Shown here: positions 11,954 through 24,497 of the stretch, in pieces | Numbering within the stretch: position 1 is the stretch's first letter | How the letters are laid out: each line of letters opens with the position of its first letter | NCBI GenBank assembly: GCA_026419785.1 | Contig: JAODTK010005841.1 | Location: 124,001 to 188,000 of the forward strand | Direction: 5' to 3' | Length of the DNA stretch: 64,000 bases | Origin: Sclerodactyla briareus | Lineage: Eukaryota; Echinodermata; Holothuroidea; Dendrochirotida; Sclerodactylidae | The notes under the pieces: generated by a model | Databases searched by the model: none | Seen by the model: the letters and a program-made list of their open reading frames with translations, nothing else | What the model was told of the DNA's origin: nothing | Program-made: the position numbers and the translations under genes

Positions 11954-14900
11954 CTGCAGGATGAAAAAACCAGAGCAGCAATGGTGCAGTAGCTCAAACC
12001 ATAAAAATGCAATTACTTCACAGATAAATGTTCCTTTGGGGCTATAACCTTAGAATTGCTCAGCACCCCATGATGTACAATTGGTCATTGACGATGGCTG
12101 CATTTGATGTTTGTCCAATCCAATCTGCAGGTCAAACATATTGTCCCCGCAAAGAACCTTTCCGTTAAACAATGACTCCTAGATGGATGCTGACCCCATG
12201 TCCCAATACACCACATATGCACTGTGTGCTGGAGCTCAAATTATGAATTGTCCACCTTTTTACAACATAGCTTGTCATCTCAAGAGAATCTAATGTTCTT
12301 TGCACAATCACAATTGCTGGTTTGTTATGCCTCTCCATACAAGAGCGATACCATGTCACTTCTATCAGAGGTGCACTGGGTGAATGCTTGTTAATTAGAA
12401 CGTTGATTCGCAAAACTAGAACATGTATGAATTGATAGGCATGCACCAACAAATTAATCAGAGCAGAGAGACATCTACACAAATATTTGACAGAATACCT
12501 AATTGAGGTATCTCAAATAATAAATCAAAATATTCACTCTGATTTTCACTGTGCCTCTATATTTCAGGTATATATATTATATATAATGGTGTTATTTTGG
12601 GGGAGGGGGGGGGGGCAAAGCATGCAGTGCACTGTAACATCACATATAAGTAGACTCTGTTAAAATGTCACTCTGAGAATACCAACAGCAATACTACAGA
12701 ACATACTCTAATTGTATGACATCTGGACACATTCCCCTGGGAGCTGTCCTTTCTTCCTGATTGGTACGAAGGCACACTTCAGCCTCTGGGCAATGATTGG
12801 TCCAAAGAGGAAGCCCCTCGCATCAAGAGCTGGAAAATAATACAGCAGATATCGGGATCAACACATCTCCACTGGCTGCACTGCAAAGTGGCAAACACCA
12901 TTAGTTTTACAAATCCCTTATCATTCTGTTCAAGTTGAATTGAGGGCGGGATTCATTTTGTTCTGCAGGGACTGGCCACAGTGACTGTATGAGATGGAAC
13001 ACCCTCCCTCCAGTTACCGTGACAACATGTGAGGATTGCAAATCCAAGGCATCTGATTGGCTGAGGTCAATAGCATTTTGAATTTGGTTAGAGCACCCTC
13101 ACTGGGCGACATATTTCGCCAACAGCATGATAGCGGATATCACTGAATGGAATACAATTGCCAGGGGGGTGGCCAGTAAAGGTATGGTTGGAATTGCCAA
13201 AATGGAACAAAAATATATTGTTATACCGTTGGCCTGGCACAGGAGGGGGTACTCTGGCGTAGACATCATAGGTAGATGCTTTATAGATTATGAGATTGAA
13301 TTCAAATTAGCACATTGAACGTTATTATTATATCTCCCATAAATACTTCTTGATAGGTAATTAACTAGGGAGAAAATATACCTGTGTACCAGGTGCATTG
13401 GGAAAAGTCGGAACGTACTCTATGCCTACACAAACCTAGCTCATATACAGTGGGGCAGTGTTTTGTAACAAGTCACGACTTGAGACTTGGGGTTCAAAAG
13501 TGCTTTCGACTTGACAATAATTGAGTGACTTGCTCCATTGACTTTGTACAGTGACTTGCTTGAAATGATTTGACTTGCACCATATTTTGGGTTGAATATG
13601 ACTTGACTTGAACAAGTTTTAGTGACTCGGTTACCAACATTGCAGTGGGGTACCCACTACATTCGCCTATGAACTGTACATCAGATATTCAAGTAAAAAA
13701 TCTCCATATCTCTAGATATAACCTCTGACCTAAATTTTTTGGATGCCCTTCAGCCTCCTGTGAATATTATGGCCAGGTTTAATCATGAGTCATCAGTTTC
13801 TGTAGGATTCAAATGTCAACTGAACAGATTAAAATCCCTTTTGGACATACATATATGCATGCATGGTCGCTATTATAGTTCATCACGCAGACTGTGAGCT
13901 AAAAAGGTTTCCAAAACATCATTAGCAATTCTAATAGATGGGACACATTTGTTTTCATTTATCATTGCTTAACCAACCGGTTTCAATAAACATCACCCAC
14001 ATGTTTTTTTTTTATGCTGTCAGCTTTTCAAATTCTAAGAATTGAAGCAGACAATAATTAGGTAACAAACATTATTTTACATATGGAGCATATAATGCTC
14101 CAAAGTATGAAGGAATGTGATAGTCTCCTACCAGCGACCACATCTATCTGTTGATGTTTACTCTGAAGATACTCCACGAGGACATTATCAAGCTGGCAAA
14201 CAACTTGTGGTCTTGTAGGACAGGGAAAATATCTCTAAAAAGAGAACCAAATATTGAGAGCTTCAATATTAAAATGTCAGCCTGAATGACAGATCACTGA
14301 ATGCCCACTACCTAATTCTAAAGTGAATCTCAAATCATTACAATAATTGCGCCTGAGTCTGAAATGTCATAATCAATACTCAACCACGGAATCCAGAATG
14401 TGACTAAAGAGACCAGATATGGGGGGCATTGGGAAGTATGAGACGGAACAGAGGAGAAAAGTAGACTCAGTCACTACTCAAACACAGATCCAGGGTCTTA
14501 TAGCGAATGATGGAGTTAGGTTTCTCAAATGGAATTCAATACAGCTATCAAATGGCATGAAGCACAGGCACATTTGGAAGTGACAAGTTAATGATACAGG
14601 AAAATTCAAAGAAGCACCACATGACCATGCACGAACAACTTCAGATTGTCTCATAGATGGACTTTCTTCCTCAGGCGTATGTTACATTTCTTCTGCGCAA
14701 TTTTCAAACAGTCATTATACAGTATTCAATCCATGCATGAAATACTACTGCATGTGAAGTCGGCAAAACATTTTGCATCATGCTTCAACATTTGACGAAA
14801 AAATTGTCCAACCTGGATTAGGAAAATTTGAAGACAATATGAATCCATTGGAGGTGGCACTTCACTCAACACGTCTCAAAATATTGAAGGGAGACATTTT

Positions 14901-17888
14901 AAATTATGTTCCCCCCCCAAAAAAAAAATTGGAATGGAAACATGCCCCCCCCCCCCCCAGTACTCAAACTTCAATACACCTTGCCCGACCAACTGATTAT
15001 CATCTTGTTCTCATCACCTGATAAATGATATAGAGTTTAGGTATGACTACATGTGGGAATGATGGGATTGGTGGGGGTGGGGGTGGCAATATATATTTAT
15101 TAACAATGCATAACGCATCGGCCAACCTGCCTGGCATGAAAATTATAGGCAAATAGCAATATACATTCATTCAGCCAGAAAATTTTACTTACAAAAGATG
15201 TCAGGGCATTTTGTTTTGAACGCTGGTTTAAACCGTGATTGAAACCATGGGAGTGGAAGAAGAAAATCATTGTATTATTCATAGCATCATTTCCAACAGA
15301 CTACACTACAACTCACCAAACAATGTTGGTCATTATGTTTTGTACATTGTCATTCTGAGCTTTGTGTAAATTTGTCTGCATTTTCATCACAGGATATATA
15401 AATTGTATAACATTAAATAAATCTCTTCAAATACTGTGGGTTCAATCGATTGCTGTTTGAACCTCTTCAGGGAGAGACAGCTGAAGAAAATTGCCTACAC
15501 AAAATGATCAAATTTGGCCACTCCATTACTGTATGTACCAACTTTCAAGTTACGTTGTTCACCAGCATACTTGGCAAAAATATCAAAATTCTACAAATTC
15601 CACATTTCACTAAACATAGACCCCTAACCTACACCAAAAACAATGCCCCCCCAGGCCACCGTAACACTTTCCGGACGGAGAGAATGCTCATCTCAATTTC
15701 AACTTGATTTATTAATAGACCCAGCATTCGATTCAGGACCGCACTAATCATGTTTACATGGATGGCTTGCTTCTCTGACAATGTATATACTCATCATAGC
15801 AGTGGTATATACCCATGAGATGAGGAAGGGGGGGTCAGGACACCCCCCAGGAACCCAAGTGATCATACATTTTGGGCACAAAAACTGAGTTTCTGTAGTC
15901 AGCCCAGAAGGGTTGCAAGCGGTTATCAGCAAAAGATTGGTCGGCAGCCAGATGTGGCTGGAGGCCCATTAAATTGGTATTTACTTGCCAACAGGGAGAG
16001 TGAGGCAATTTATGAGGGCATTCCCCCTTTTGGTCGCAAGTAAGTCGCAACCTCAACCCCCCCCCCCATGACAAATCTCTGTGTACGCTACTGCATCATA
16101 GAAAACTAACATGCCAAGAAATTCAGTATGTAGGTCAGAGTCAAGCTATTGTGTTTACAAGCCAAATTCAGCCAAACATTGATTCTTGAAATTGTTTAGA
16201 ATTCTCACCAAAAAATACCTAATCTCCACCAAGAACACTACGGTTCTTGTACTCTTCATGAGAAAGTTACACACTGAATTTCAACCTGGTTAGACTGAGC
16301 ATTTGGACCATATTTACATGGTTTCCAGAAGTTTACCTCAGATGACCTCTGACCTCACCCTGACTTAAAAAAAAAGGGTTAATGTATTCATCTTGGGGCA
16401 TATACTGTAGGCAACATGTGAAACCCATTTATAAGGCACATTGTGTAAGCAGTCAATGAAGCAAGCCAGTAAAATCACAATCTTTCACTCATTTGTGTGG
16501 GTGCATCACCACAAAATCTTGATAGTTTTGTTCTTGTTAGTCCACTTCACATAACTTGGCAAAAAAATACTATTTGAAGTCCATTTTTCCACTCAATCGA
16601 GCAATTATTTTGGTCTTTGGCTATTGGTTCCATGAAGCCTAGCCTTCCATTTTAATCATGGGTAAGGCTGCATTTCGGAGATAAAAAAGTAAAAAACGGC
16701 CACATTTGAGATACCAAGAACTAAATATCAGGATTTGGTGATACCCCACAAAGGATGAATATCGAGAATTTCCCTGGCTTGCTTCATTGACTGGTAACAC
16801 AAAGTGCCCCTATGATATGAATTTCCCGACGTTGCCTATAGGAACCCGGTATGAGATTGATCCATTCAGATCTGATTGTTTGATAAAATTGCTAAAATAT
16901 TGATTCTTCACAAAATTGTGCAAGTACAAAAAAAAAATGACCCATCTACACCAAAAACAATAGGGTTTACTCACTCTCGTAAGAGAGAGCTCTACACACC
17001 AGATTCAGCTTGATTGGACCAATACCTAAGACTCGGTATCATATGCCATGTTCACAGAATATCAGACTGTTAACCTCTGCGACCTCGACCCTGTGCTCTG
17101 ACCCTGACCCGAAAACAAAAGGGATTACCTACTCATACAAGGCTCAGGACCACAACAGGTCCTCGGGGGGCTTCCAGAAATCAGTTGGACACCACCGAAA
17201 ACAATACGTACAGTGCAAACAGAAGAGAAGAATTCAAAACAGGAAAAAAAAAAGAATACTATGTCTATACAGGAAAATATTATAACAACAATACAAGAAA
17301 AGAACACACATCCAAGACTGTTCATGGCTATGCCAACCACTACCTCCTGATTTTTCCAAATTAAATCAAGCAATTTTTTGGTTTTCGGCCCAATATGCAC
17401 ACCTCCAGGGAGGCCTAGCCTTTCATGTTATAGATGGTATGGTTACGGTCGCTGTTTACGGCAATCAAAAAAACTCCTCATTTGAGTTAGAAAATTGGAT
17501 TCCAATCGGAATTTCTGCAATTTTTATGTGAAGTAGAATACCAAGAACAAAATACCAGGATTTGGTGGCGATACACCCACAAATGAGTGAAATCTCTCGA
17601 TTTTTCGACTTGATCCATTGATGCTAACACCCCCAAAGTTGTCCTTGTAATGTATGAATTGAGTTTCGCACGTTGCAGTAGAACCACAAAGTCAAACTAA
17701 AGCAAGTACAAAAACAAGAACTCTCGCTTTAATACTCCCTGAACTGCGTACTTTAGTGAATGTAGGCCCACAATTTTAGTTAGCCTGGGCCCATCTTTCT
17801 TACTGAAAAGTACGCCTTCCTTGGGAAAGTTTGGAATGTGACCAATAGCGCCATTTATAGCTGTAATACGTTGATCATTTGAAGTCAT
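11875..17888 (-). CDS. APRT: Adenine phosphoribosyltransferase, four exons found, last exon missing
   Basis: APRT converts adenine and PRPP to AMP and pyrophosphate in the cytosol (purine salvage). Four minus-strand exons (17888-17804, 14234-14132, 12829-12706, 11953-11875) carry family landmarks in order: the N-terminal [11 protein letters not shown], then RDIFPVLQD, then [10 protein letters not shown], then the basic [11 protein letters not shown] loop, then the PRPP-binding signature [12 protein letters not shown]. With four missing homopolymer bases allowed for, the exons give about 131 residues and the signature falls where it does in the 180-residue human enzyme. About 48 C-terminal residues should lie in another exon below 11875, which I could not find. 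Splice sites are otherwise intact, so this is not a processed pseudogene. The frameshifts fit sequencing error better than decay, but an inactive copy is not excluded. Identification is firm; completeness is not. Confidence 0.93.
12706..12829 (-). CDS. APRT: APRT exon 3, one apparent deletion creates a stop
   Basis: It begins after TTTTCCAG with a split codon and encodes [32 protein letters not shown] and then VQMSYN before an in-frame TAG. The TAG disappears if one T was lost from AATTTAGAG, giving SYNLE as in the family. The corrected exon is 125 nt and ends in phase 0, matching the phase-0 start of the next exon. The donor reads GAG then TATGTT, so a further G of GAGGTATGT may also be missing. 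The 3-prime end is therefore less certain than the rest. Confidence 0.85.
13456..13645 (+). repeat. Degenerate GACTTG array in an APRT intron
   Basis: Irregularly spaced TGACTTG/GACTTGA words (about ten) lie in the intron between APRT exons 2 and 3. The style resembles the CGAGTC arrays, with a different hexamer. Confidence 0.55.
14132..14234 (-). CDS. APRT: APRT exon 2, two apparent one-base deletions
   Basis: After a TTTTTAG acceptor the exon encodes [16 protein letters not shown] and then, one frame over, [19 protein letters not shown], ending at a GTAGGA donor. One G missing at the first exon base (GG to G) and one C missing in AGCCTTGAT (CC to C) would restore a continuous APRT reading. 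The two segments align side by side with the human RDISPVLKD and adjoining helix region, so they are one exon rather than two. Confidence 0.85.
15590..17150 (+). repeat. Repeat R2 fragments in APRT intron 1
   Basis: Scattered R2 half-units (CACCAAAAACAATAGGG, TACACACCAGATTCAGCTTG, AACCTGGTTAGACTGAGCA, TGACCTCTGACCT at 16343-16355) are mixed with unrelated sequence, G/C runs (about 15827-15847, 16058-16068) and a diverged duplication of CAGGATTTGGTGAT-CCC-CAAA (16733 and 17560). Confidence 0.55.
17804..17888 (-). CDS. APRT: APRT exon 1 (start codon, residues 1-28)
   Basis: The frame starts with ATG at 17888 in a good context (A at -3) and runs 28 codons plus one base to a GTAAGA donor. It encodes a short leader followed by [11 protein letters not shown], the conserved start of the APRT fold. 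The split codon joins exon 2 to give the expected FRDI. No earlier in-frame ATG is needed, since family members begin about 20 residues before FPDFP. Confidence 0.9.
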
Positions 17889-18064
17889 TTTTCCGGATGA
17901 ATTCTTGCTTCTTGCTCTGGATTTTGTTATGGTTGATTTGATACCCTACCCGTTAGCAGCAGCCATGAAAGGTCTCATTAATTAGCTTACTGCATGAATG
18001 CTCTTACCGCATCCCGAAACCACAGAGTTCTTGTTATTAACTGGAAGTCGGGTGGACACACATA
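17889..18064 (-). promoter_or_regulatory. Probable APRT 5-prime flank
   Basis: This 176 bp stretch separates the APRT start codon from a 2 kb transposon and must hold the 5-prime UTR and possibly the core promoter. A CCGGAA (ETS-type) hexamer lies just before the ATG at 17891-17896. No TATA box is evident. Promoter role is inferred from position only. Confidence 0.3.
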
Positions 18065-20079
18065 CAGGGCGTAGCAAGGATTGTTCCAGTGGGGGGAGGG
18101 GGGGGGGGGGGCGCGGAGCGCGGTGAGGGCTGAGAATTTTTCTGGGGGGAAAAATGCGGCACCCTACCCTAGATGGCGAAAGGCACTTCCAGGACCTATT
18201 TTAAGGGGCGCACGCCGGATAGGCCAACCTTTTGGTAGAGGCGGTGGACATCAAGGCTGTCATGTTACGAGAATAAAATTTCCCAAATCTCAAAAGTTGC
18301 CTAAAAATTGATTGCAAATCATGTACAGTTAAAGCCTACTGATCACGGAACTAGACTATTGCGCGCAAGGGCGCGCAATTTTTTTTTTCAACATTAGGGG
18401 CATTCAAGCAAAAATTTGGGCACTATTTGGTAAATTTTTGGGGAATCCTTTCTATTTTGCTCATGCTCGAATGTTCCATATTCGTTGCCCAAAATATGGT
18501 CACCACGAGTTGGCGCCCAGAGTAAAGGAAAATTTTCGTTTCACAAACGCTCCGATGGCCGGAAACGGCACTTCCTGAGTGTTCTAAATAAGGTAGCGAC
18601 CCGGATGTTCTAGGGAGGTTTCTGAGAAATGTTGCGCTTCTAGAGTCTGGACGGGGGCTCAGAAGCCAAAAAAACAATTGAAAAAAAATCCAACAATACT
18701 AATGTCAGATCTAGGAATCGGTTTTCGTATAAATGACAAGTTCATCTACATAAAATCACTCACCATGCATGCTCAATTCCGGCGCACCAGTCCATTGTCC
18801 ATTCTCCGAATTAATTGAGTGCCTTGGGCAGTGACGTCACCAGGACTTTTCATTTGGGGGCCAAGGGGGAGAGGGGGCACAGACATTTGATTGAGGGCCA
18901 AAATTATAATCTACGCGGAGCGCCACAATTGGTTGGAGCGGAGTGGCGTACCAGAAATTTTGGGTTTACGAGCACCAGATTGCCGGAAATACCCTTCCCG
19001 GGTGATTCAGGCTGCGGCCATGTCAAGGCTTAACTTAAACGTATCAAGCCGAGAAAGTTTTGTTTTTTTACAATTTTTTTTCTTGAAAAAAATCCTCGCG
19101 TGCCGGGTTGCGTCCCACCTCAATCTCACTTTGAATATCGGTTCCCCGGATGACAAGGATGATGGTTTTGCCCTAACTGAATTTTTCTGCACCTGACTGT
19201 ATTATCTGTCATTATACTGGGCAGATACTAGACCCAATTTGGGAAAAATATTTGTCCCATTTGGAGTGAAAACTCCAAGGTTGTGTGAAAAGTTTTCCCA
19301 ATGGCTGAGTCGTGGTACCAGGCTAGAATGGGCTAGATATATAAAAAAAGGGGCGTCAATCGTTTTGAAGGTGAGGCGAGTTCTCGGTTGGAGAGAAAAT
19401 TTCAACTTTTCAACCAACTAGATCATCAGAAATTACACACTTGCGGAGCTTAGTGGCAACCATCTGGATGTGCATTTCTAGCCGTTTGGTGGAATGAAAA
19501 CTCTTGAGTTGTCATTGACTCGCTGCATACTCAAGGGGGGCGTCACGGTGCAATAGATGGGGTCACGATGTTACTTTCATTTGAGACTACGCAACTTGGA
19601 AAGGTTAAAAGGAAATATCTCCGATGAATGTGTCACACGCAGCACCCATCGAATTTTTTTCGAGGTAAATGTTTCAATGGGTCATCGGTCACATAGAATG
19701 AGGCGACCGCGTGAATAAAGAAGTTTCATATGACAATGGGTCACGTAATCGACATCACCGCATGCGCAGCGCACGGACAGATGCATGTGTTTCTGGCAAG
19801 GCCTATAGGGATCCCAAATGCCGGGTTATGCCATGAGGGCCAGCAACACCAGTACTCTGCGCGCGCAGCGCGCGAAAAATTGCACATTTTGAGGCAAAAT
19901 GTAAATTTATTGTACCCTAAGTTATAACTTGGTCGTTGATGACAAAAGATCAGCTAGGCCTATATATATTTTTTCAGCCAGATTTCCAGGGGGGCGATGG
20001 AGGGGGGGGGGGGCACTTTTCAGGGGGGGGGTGGGGGGGACCTCCCTCACCCCCCCGCTCCCCCGTAGCTACGCCACTG
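18065..20079. mobile_element. hAT-like non-autonomous transposon, copy A
   Basis: The left end CAGGGCGTAGC and right end GCTACGCCACTG are inverted copies of CAGTGGCGTAGC. The 8 bp flanks CACACATA (18057-18064) and CACAAATA (20080-20087) match at 7 of 8, as expected of hAT target duplications. Inside are G-rich runs at both ends, several GCGCGC-type palindromes and no transposase frame. A second copy lies at 28561-30628 in the same orientation. It ends 176 bp from the APRT start codon. Confidence 0.7.
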
Positions 20080-20144
20080 CACAAATATACAATGTATAGC
20101 AGCGATATCAATGTCATGATTCATGATCAGTATAATATCGACGC

Positions 20145-20755
20145 AGGGCATATAATTAGGTGTGAACACGCTAGTGATCGACTCAGCCGTCCCAGGCTCC
20201 GCCCGCCACCGCACGCCGGAAACTTAGGCGTTAGGCAATAACTCTTTAACGCTTTATTCCGAGGATCTGAAACTTGGTAACACAGTCCGCCCTAGTAAAA
20301 TCTCGGATGAGTTCGAAAGTGGGGCATCACTGCAATGCTGGGGGCCGCTAAGTTGCAAAATTTATTGCGAAATGATCAAGTTAGTCGGAGTTCGGAACGA
20401 AAATTGGTGGGTAGGGGACTACTAGTGATCCAGAAAAATGTGGATGCGTCATTGGGAGTCATCGGAGGTCAAATTTGCGAAATTGTGGATTTCCAAACTG
20501 GGCAGATTGAAGATGAACTTGGGGATGGGGCTACATTTGTTAAAAGTCATTTCAAAGCCACGGGGGTCCAATTTGCATTAATTTTATGTGCCTATACCTC
20601 ATGGAGTACAACAAAACTTGGTGGATGAAGGTTAATCGTGGTTTTCTGACCAGAATGGGGGTCTTTATGGGGTGTTAGATACTCTCCCCACAATGATTGC
20701 TCAAAACCGGGGATATCCAAGTGGGGGTTTACCGCCTACACAGTCTAGTTTTTTA
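20145..20755 (+). repeat. Dispersed repeat R3, copy 2
   Basis: It matches 31500-32195 in order, including GTCCGCCCTAGTAAA, GCAATGCTGGGGGCCGCTAA, AACTTGGTGGATGA and CACAGTCTAGTT, with one fewer internal tandem unit. No protein coding is apparent. Confidence 0.65.
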
Positions 20756-20765
20756 ACAGTGTTGG

Positions 20766-20915
20766 GGTCGAGTCCAGCCAATCGAGTCCGAGTCAAAGAC
20801 AGAGTGCCTCACCATTCGAGTCCGATCCAAGGACCGAGTCCTCAAAATCCGAGTACGAGTCAAGTCCGAGTCCTTGTGTCCGAAGGTTCCATGCACGAGT
20901 CCATTACAACTTGTC
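20766..20915 (+). repeat. Degenerate CGAGTC hexamer array
   Basis: Roughly a dozen CGAGTC/GAGTCC words with variable spacing. A second cluster is at 21525-21610. They flank about 600 bp of unremarkable sequence and may be the ends of one repeat element. Confidence 0.6.
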
Positions 20916-21524
20916 ATTTTCAGCAGAAATATCTGGTATCAGGTTCAAAGTAGAAAAGTTATTGAGCTAGTGTTGCATCCCCTCCCCACAAACAGGGTAG
21001 AATTGTAATGTAGCATATCATATCCATACAAAAATTTGGTTTTGCCCCGTACTGTTCTGCAGTTTGAGCATCAAGTTCATAACAATAGCCATGTTAATTG
21101 AAATGGCATTACAGCAGTGCCAAAACTACAAAATAAATGCCCTAAACAAAACTATGTATATAACACCACCTGATCCCCACGCCCACAGTTTGCCAAACTC
21201 TAGGGGCAATATAAAAACTTTCAAGAAAGCCGTTATCACTTGGAGTATTTTCTGCATTTCAAGAACATCAACATATCCATCTTTATAGACAGGACGTCCA
21301 TAGTGTAGTACTCATAAGGATGCCAATGCTAACAGCATTCCGACAAGCGCAGTTAGTCAATAAAAGGCACTATTGGTTTAAACTCAGATTTCAGTGAGTG
21401 AATTCTGGCGACATTCACAACAAGACAGTACATGCATTATGATTGTCATGTCGATATCAAAAATTTATGCAGTATAACACCTAAGTTTTGAGGTTTCAGT
21501 GGATTTTTCTGAGCGTCTTGACCT

Positions 21525-21610
21525 GGACTCGGAGCGAGTCCCCGAGTCCCAACAGCCGCCGAGTCCCGAGTGCCGAGTCGTCAAGGGACGGTCCGAGACG
21601 AGACCTACCA
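21525..21610 (+). repeat. Degenerate CGAGTC hexamer array, second cluster
   Basis: GGACTCGGAGCGAGTCCCCG and several further GAGTCC/GAGTCG words. Same orientation as the 20766 cluster. Passes into repeat R3 on its right. Confidence 0.55.
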
Positions 21611-21634
21611 AGACCAAGACGGACCGGAGTCCTA

Positions 21635-22205
21635 CACAATTCTCTTTAAAGCTTTATCTGATTGATGTGAGACTTGGTCACATGTCTGGCCCTATGGATA
21701 TCGGATGATTCTATAGTGGGCCGCTACTACTGCCTGCCTGCCTTTACTTTGCAGGTTTACACGAAAAAACAGAGAGTTAGTCCGATTTACACGAATTTAA
21801 CTTGGTGCAGGTGGGGACAAACGTTGGTCCGAATAACCAGACGGTGATTTCAAGTCCCAAGTACAATTTGTGTTTTCGCATTTGTGTTTCTAACTTCGTC
21901 AGATTTTGAACAAAACTCGGTGGTTGGGGACTGTTGTTGATCCCAAACTACATGAAGGTCATTTCAAGGTTCGGAGGTCACATTTCCCTTTAATAATGCG
22001 ACTGTTCTAACTTTGTCTTATATGCCAAAACTTGGGACAATGTTGGACTCACAGTTGGACCTGAACAATAGGCAGGGCGTTCAAAGTCAACTGGAGTCAA
22101 TATGACATATTTAATGTGCTTTCCTCTAAACAAGGTCCACCAGAGCTGTTTCTGCGGGGATCTACCCGTTGGCGGTTTTCCCCGCCTGCCTGTCTATTTA
22201 TTCGA
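21635..22205 (+). repeat. Dispersed repeat R3, diverged copy 3
   Basis: It shares TTTAAAGCTTTAT-TGAT, AAACTCGGTGGTTGGGGACT, GGTCATTTCAAGGT and a final CGTTGGCGGTTT with the other R3 copies, at lower similarity. Confidence 0.5.
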
Positions 22206-22479
22206 TCCTGGAAACGATAGAAATTGTGGCATCGGAGAATCTGATCCAATGAATTGGGATCGCACAAAATGCACTGCTCCACGTGCACCAGCGCGGAGCT
22301 CCTTCTGTAGTCAAGGCAACCTTAGGGATTCTGTAATCGGATGAGGGGTGGGGAAGGGGGTATGACGTAGAGGGAGTTAGCCTGGATTTTTGCACAATTC
22401 CGTATCAGGATATTATGGAGGCGTATACACATGATGTTGCAGGTTTTTAGCTGCGGGTAAGAGGCTACAAGTCATCAGG

Positions 22480-22700
22480 TCTCTCCGTCGTTCGTTAGTC
22501 CGTCGTTCGTAGTTCGTCCATTCTGTTCGTCAAGTTCATTTGTAACTTTGAACCGTAAATGCGTTCAGGTTGAAACTTGGTGGGTGGGATGGAGCATGCC
22601 ACTGGCTAGGCTGAGTTACAGTTTTGTCTGCATAGTATGATTAGATTTTATTAAATCCAATAATTACCTCAATTAGTCCCCAGGCTACCCACAGCCCTTC
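22480..22700 (+). repeat. Dispersed repeat R4, plus copy
   Basis: It starts with CCGTCGTTCGTTAGTCCGTC and continues GGTTGAAACTTGGTGGGTGG, CCACTGGCTAGGCTGAG, ATTACCTCAATTAG, in the same order as the inverted copy at 8730-8945. Confidence 0.6.
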
Positions 22701-23142
22701 CATTAACTCTCTGGAGAGTGGTTGGTTTACATTATTCCCTCGAGATGCAGGACATGAATGCTGAATTGGGGGGACTGTTTAATTTGCTGTCCAGCACTGA
22801 GGTTGCTGGAATTCAGGGGGATGGATTCCACTGTTCATGCTAGGAGTTGTGATGGGTACAGAGATAAAGTTTTGTTGGGTACATGTAGCTAATGTACAGG
22901 CCTAGGAATGAGCAATCATTGGCTAATATGGAGACAAGTTCCAAGCCATTCCAGGTTATGACAGAGTCAGTAAAGGTCAATGATGAAAAACAATAAATGT
23001 GGATTGTGAAGAAAATTGCGTGTATTCGCCACAGGAATGTTGCCGCCGCAGCTATCAAGACGTTTCGAAGTACGTTGTTATAGAGTAGGACCATAGCTGA
23101 ATGTTGATTATTGGTGTCAGTGCTCAGTTGTCGCGTGTAGAA

Positions 23143-23193
23143 ATGGTTTTGAGCGTTGACCGACTCACCGGGCCTCGCATGGTGGTCATGCAG
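23143..23193 (+). CDS. Candidate first coding exon, unknown small protein
   Basis: ATG at 23143 opens 17 codons (MVLSVDRLTGPRMVVMQ) that end exactly at CAG followed by GTAATT, a good donor. It ends in phase 0 and can join the exon candidate at 24402. The intron between them would contain most of the 63 bp satellite. No homologue comes to mind. It could be chance, because the exon is short. Confidence 0.3.
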
Positions 23194-23329
23194 GTAATTG
23201 CTTCTTCTCTTGCAACCCCCTAATGAAAATGGGCTACCTTGTTTTACATATGAAATGAAACATATACCTTAACTGAAAGGCCATAGATGGCATTATATCT
23301 GGATATCTCTGGTTAAATAAAGAATTGAA

Positions 23330-24375
23330 TAGGCCAGATAAAGCCTTATATAACTGATATAGAGCCTACCAGATAACAGGTATACAGTTTTATATGGCCA
23401 CATAAGGCCTATATAAGTTGATAAAGAGGCGGCCCAGATATGGATATACAATTATATATGGCCATGAAAAGCCGATAAAGTTGATATAAAGGCTGCCCAG
23501 ATATAGATATACAGTTTTATATGGCACATATAAAGCCTCATATAATTTGAAATAGAAGCTGCCCAGATATAAGTATACAGTTTTAGATGGCATATTGAAC
23601 TTTCAACTTGATATGGAGCCCATACCCAGATATAGGTATACAATTCTAATAGGACATATAAAGCGTATAATAACTTGATATAGAGGCTAAGATATAGGTA
23701 TACAGTTCTATGTGGACATATAACGCCTTATATAAGTGATAGAGAGGTGCTCATCAGATATTATGTATACAGTTTAATGGCCATGTAAAGCCCTATTTAA
23801 CTTGATACGGAGCTACCCAGAGATAGGATATACAAATCTAATGGCCATAAAAACCCTATTAACTTGATAAGAGGCTGCCAGATATAGGTATAAATTTCTA
23901 TATGGCTATATAAATCTATATAAAAAAGTTGATATTAGAGGCTGCTCAGAATAGGTATCAGTGTTATATGGCTATATAAGCCCTATTCAACTGCTATGAG
24001 CCACCCAAGTTACACTTCTATAGGCCATAAAAATGCCCTATATAACTTGATATAGAGGCTGCCAGATATTTTTTTAAAGGTATTACATTTTCATATGCAT
24101 ATAAAGATAAGTTGATATAGAGGCGGCCCACTATAGATATACAGTTTTATAGGGCCATATAAAGCCCCATTCAATTGATAGAGGCTGTCAGATATAGGTA
24201 TAGTTTATTATGGCTTCATAAAGCCTAATATACACTGATATAGAGCCACCCATATATAGGTATACAATTTATATGGCCAAGAAAGCTTAAGTAACTTGAT
24301 ATAGGGCTGCCAGAGATAGGTGAACAGGTTATATGGGCCATATGAAGCCAAATATAACTTCATATGGAGGCAAGG
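23330..24375. repeat. Satellite A, about 63 bp unit, about 16 copies
   Basis: AT-rich tandem array. Typical unit: GCCCAGATATAGGTATACAG, TTTTATATGGCCATATAAAG, CC-TATATAACTTGATATAGA. Spacing between GATATAGGTATACAG anchors is 62-67 bp. Copies differ mainly by one-base gaps. The GGCCATATAAAG core is shared with satellite B at 25640. Confidence 0.85.
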
Positions 24376-24401
24376 CTTTAGGGTGACAGATTATCTTTCA
24401 G

Positions 24402-24497
24402 TTCCCGCTGAAGTTCTGGCCAGGAATGCGCATATTCAGAAATTGGAATAGTGTAATGAAAATTCTGATGAAAATTTACAAAATGGTCATGGGATGA
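24402..24497 (+). CDS. Candidate terminal exon for the 23143 exon
   Basis: A strong acceptor (TTATCTTTCAG) is followed by 31 phase-0 codons (FPLKFWPGMRIFRNWNSVMK and onward) and TGA. Joined to the 23143 exon it makes a 48-residue protein with an amphipathic, methionine-rich tail. Another frame of the same exon also reads cleanly (PAEVLARNAHIQKLE then stop), so the reading frame is uncertain. Confidence 0.25.
   Translation, partial: FPLKFWPGMRIFRNWNSVMKILMKIYKMVMG

Noticed and set aside
23330-24375. CRISPR array
   Set aside because: Repeats are contiguous and diverged with no unique spacers; it is a eukaryotic satellite.
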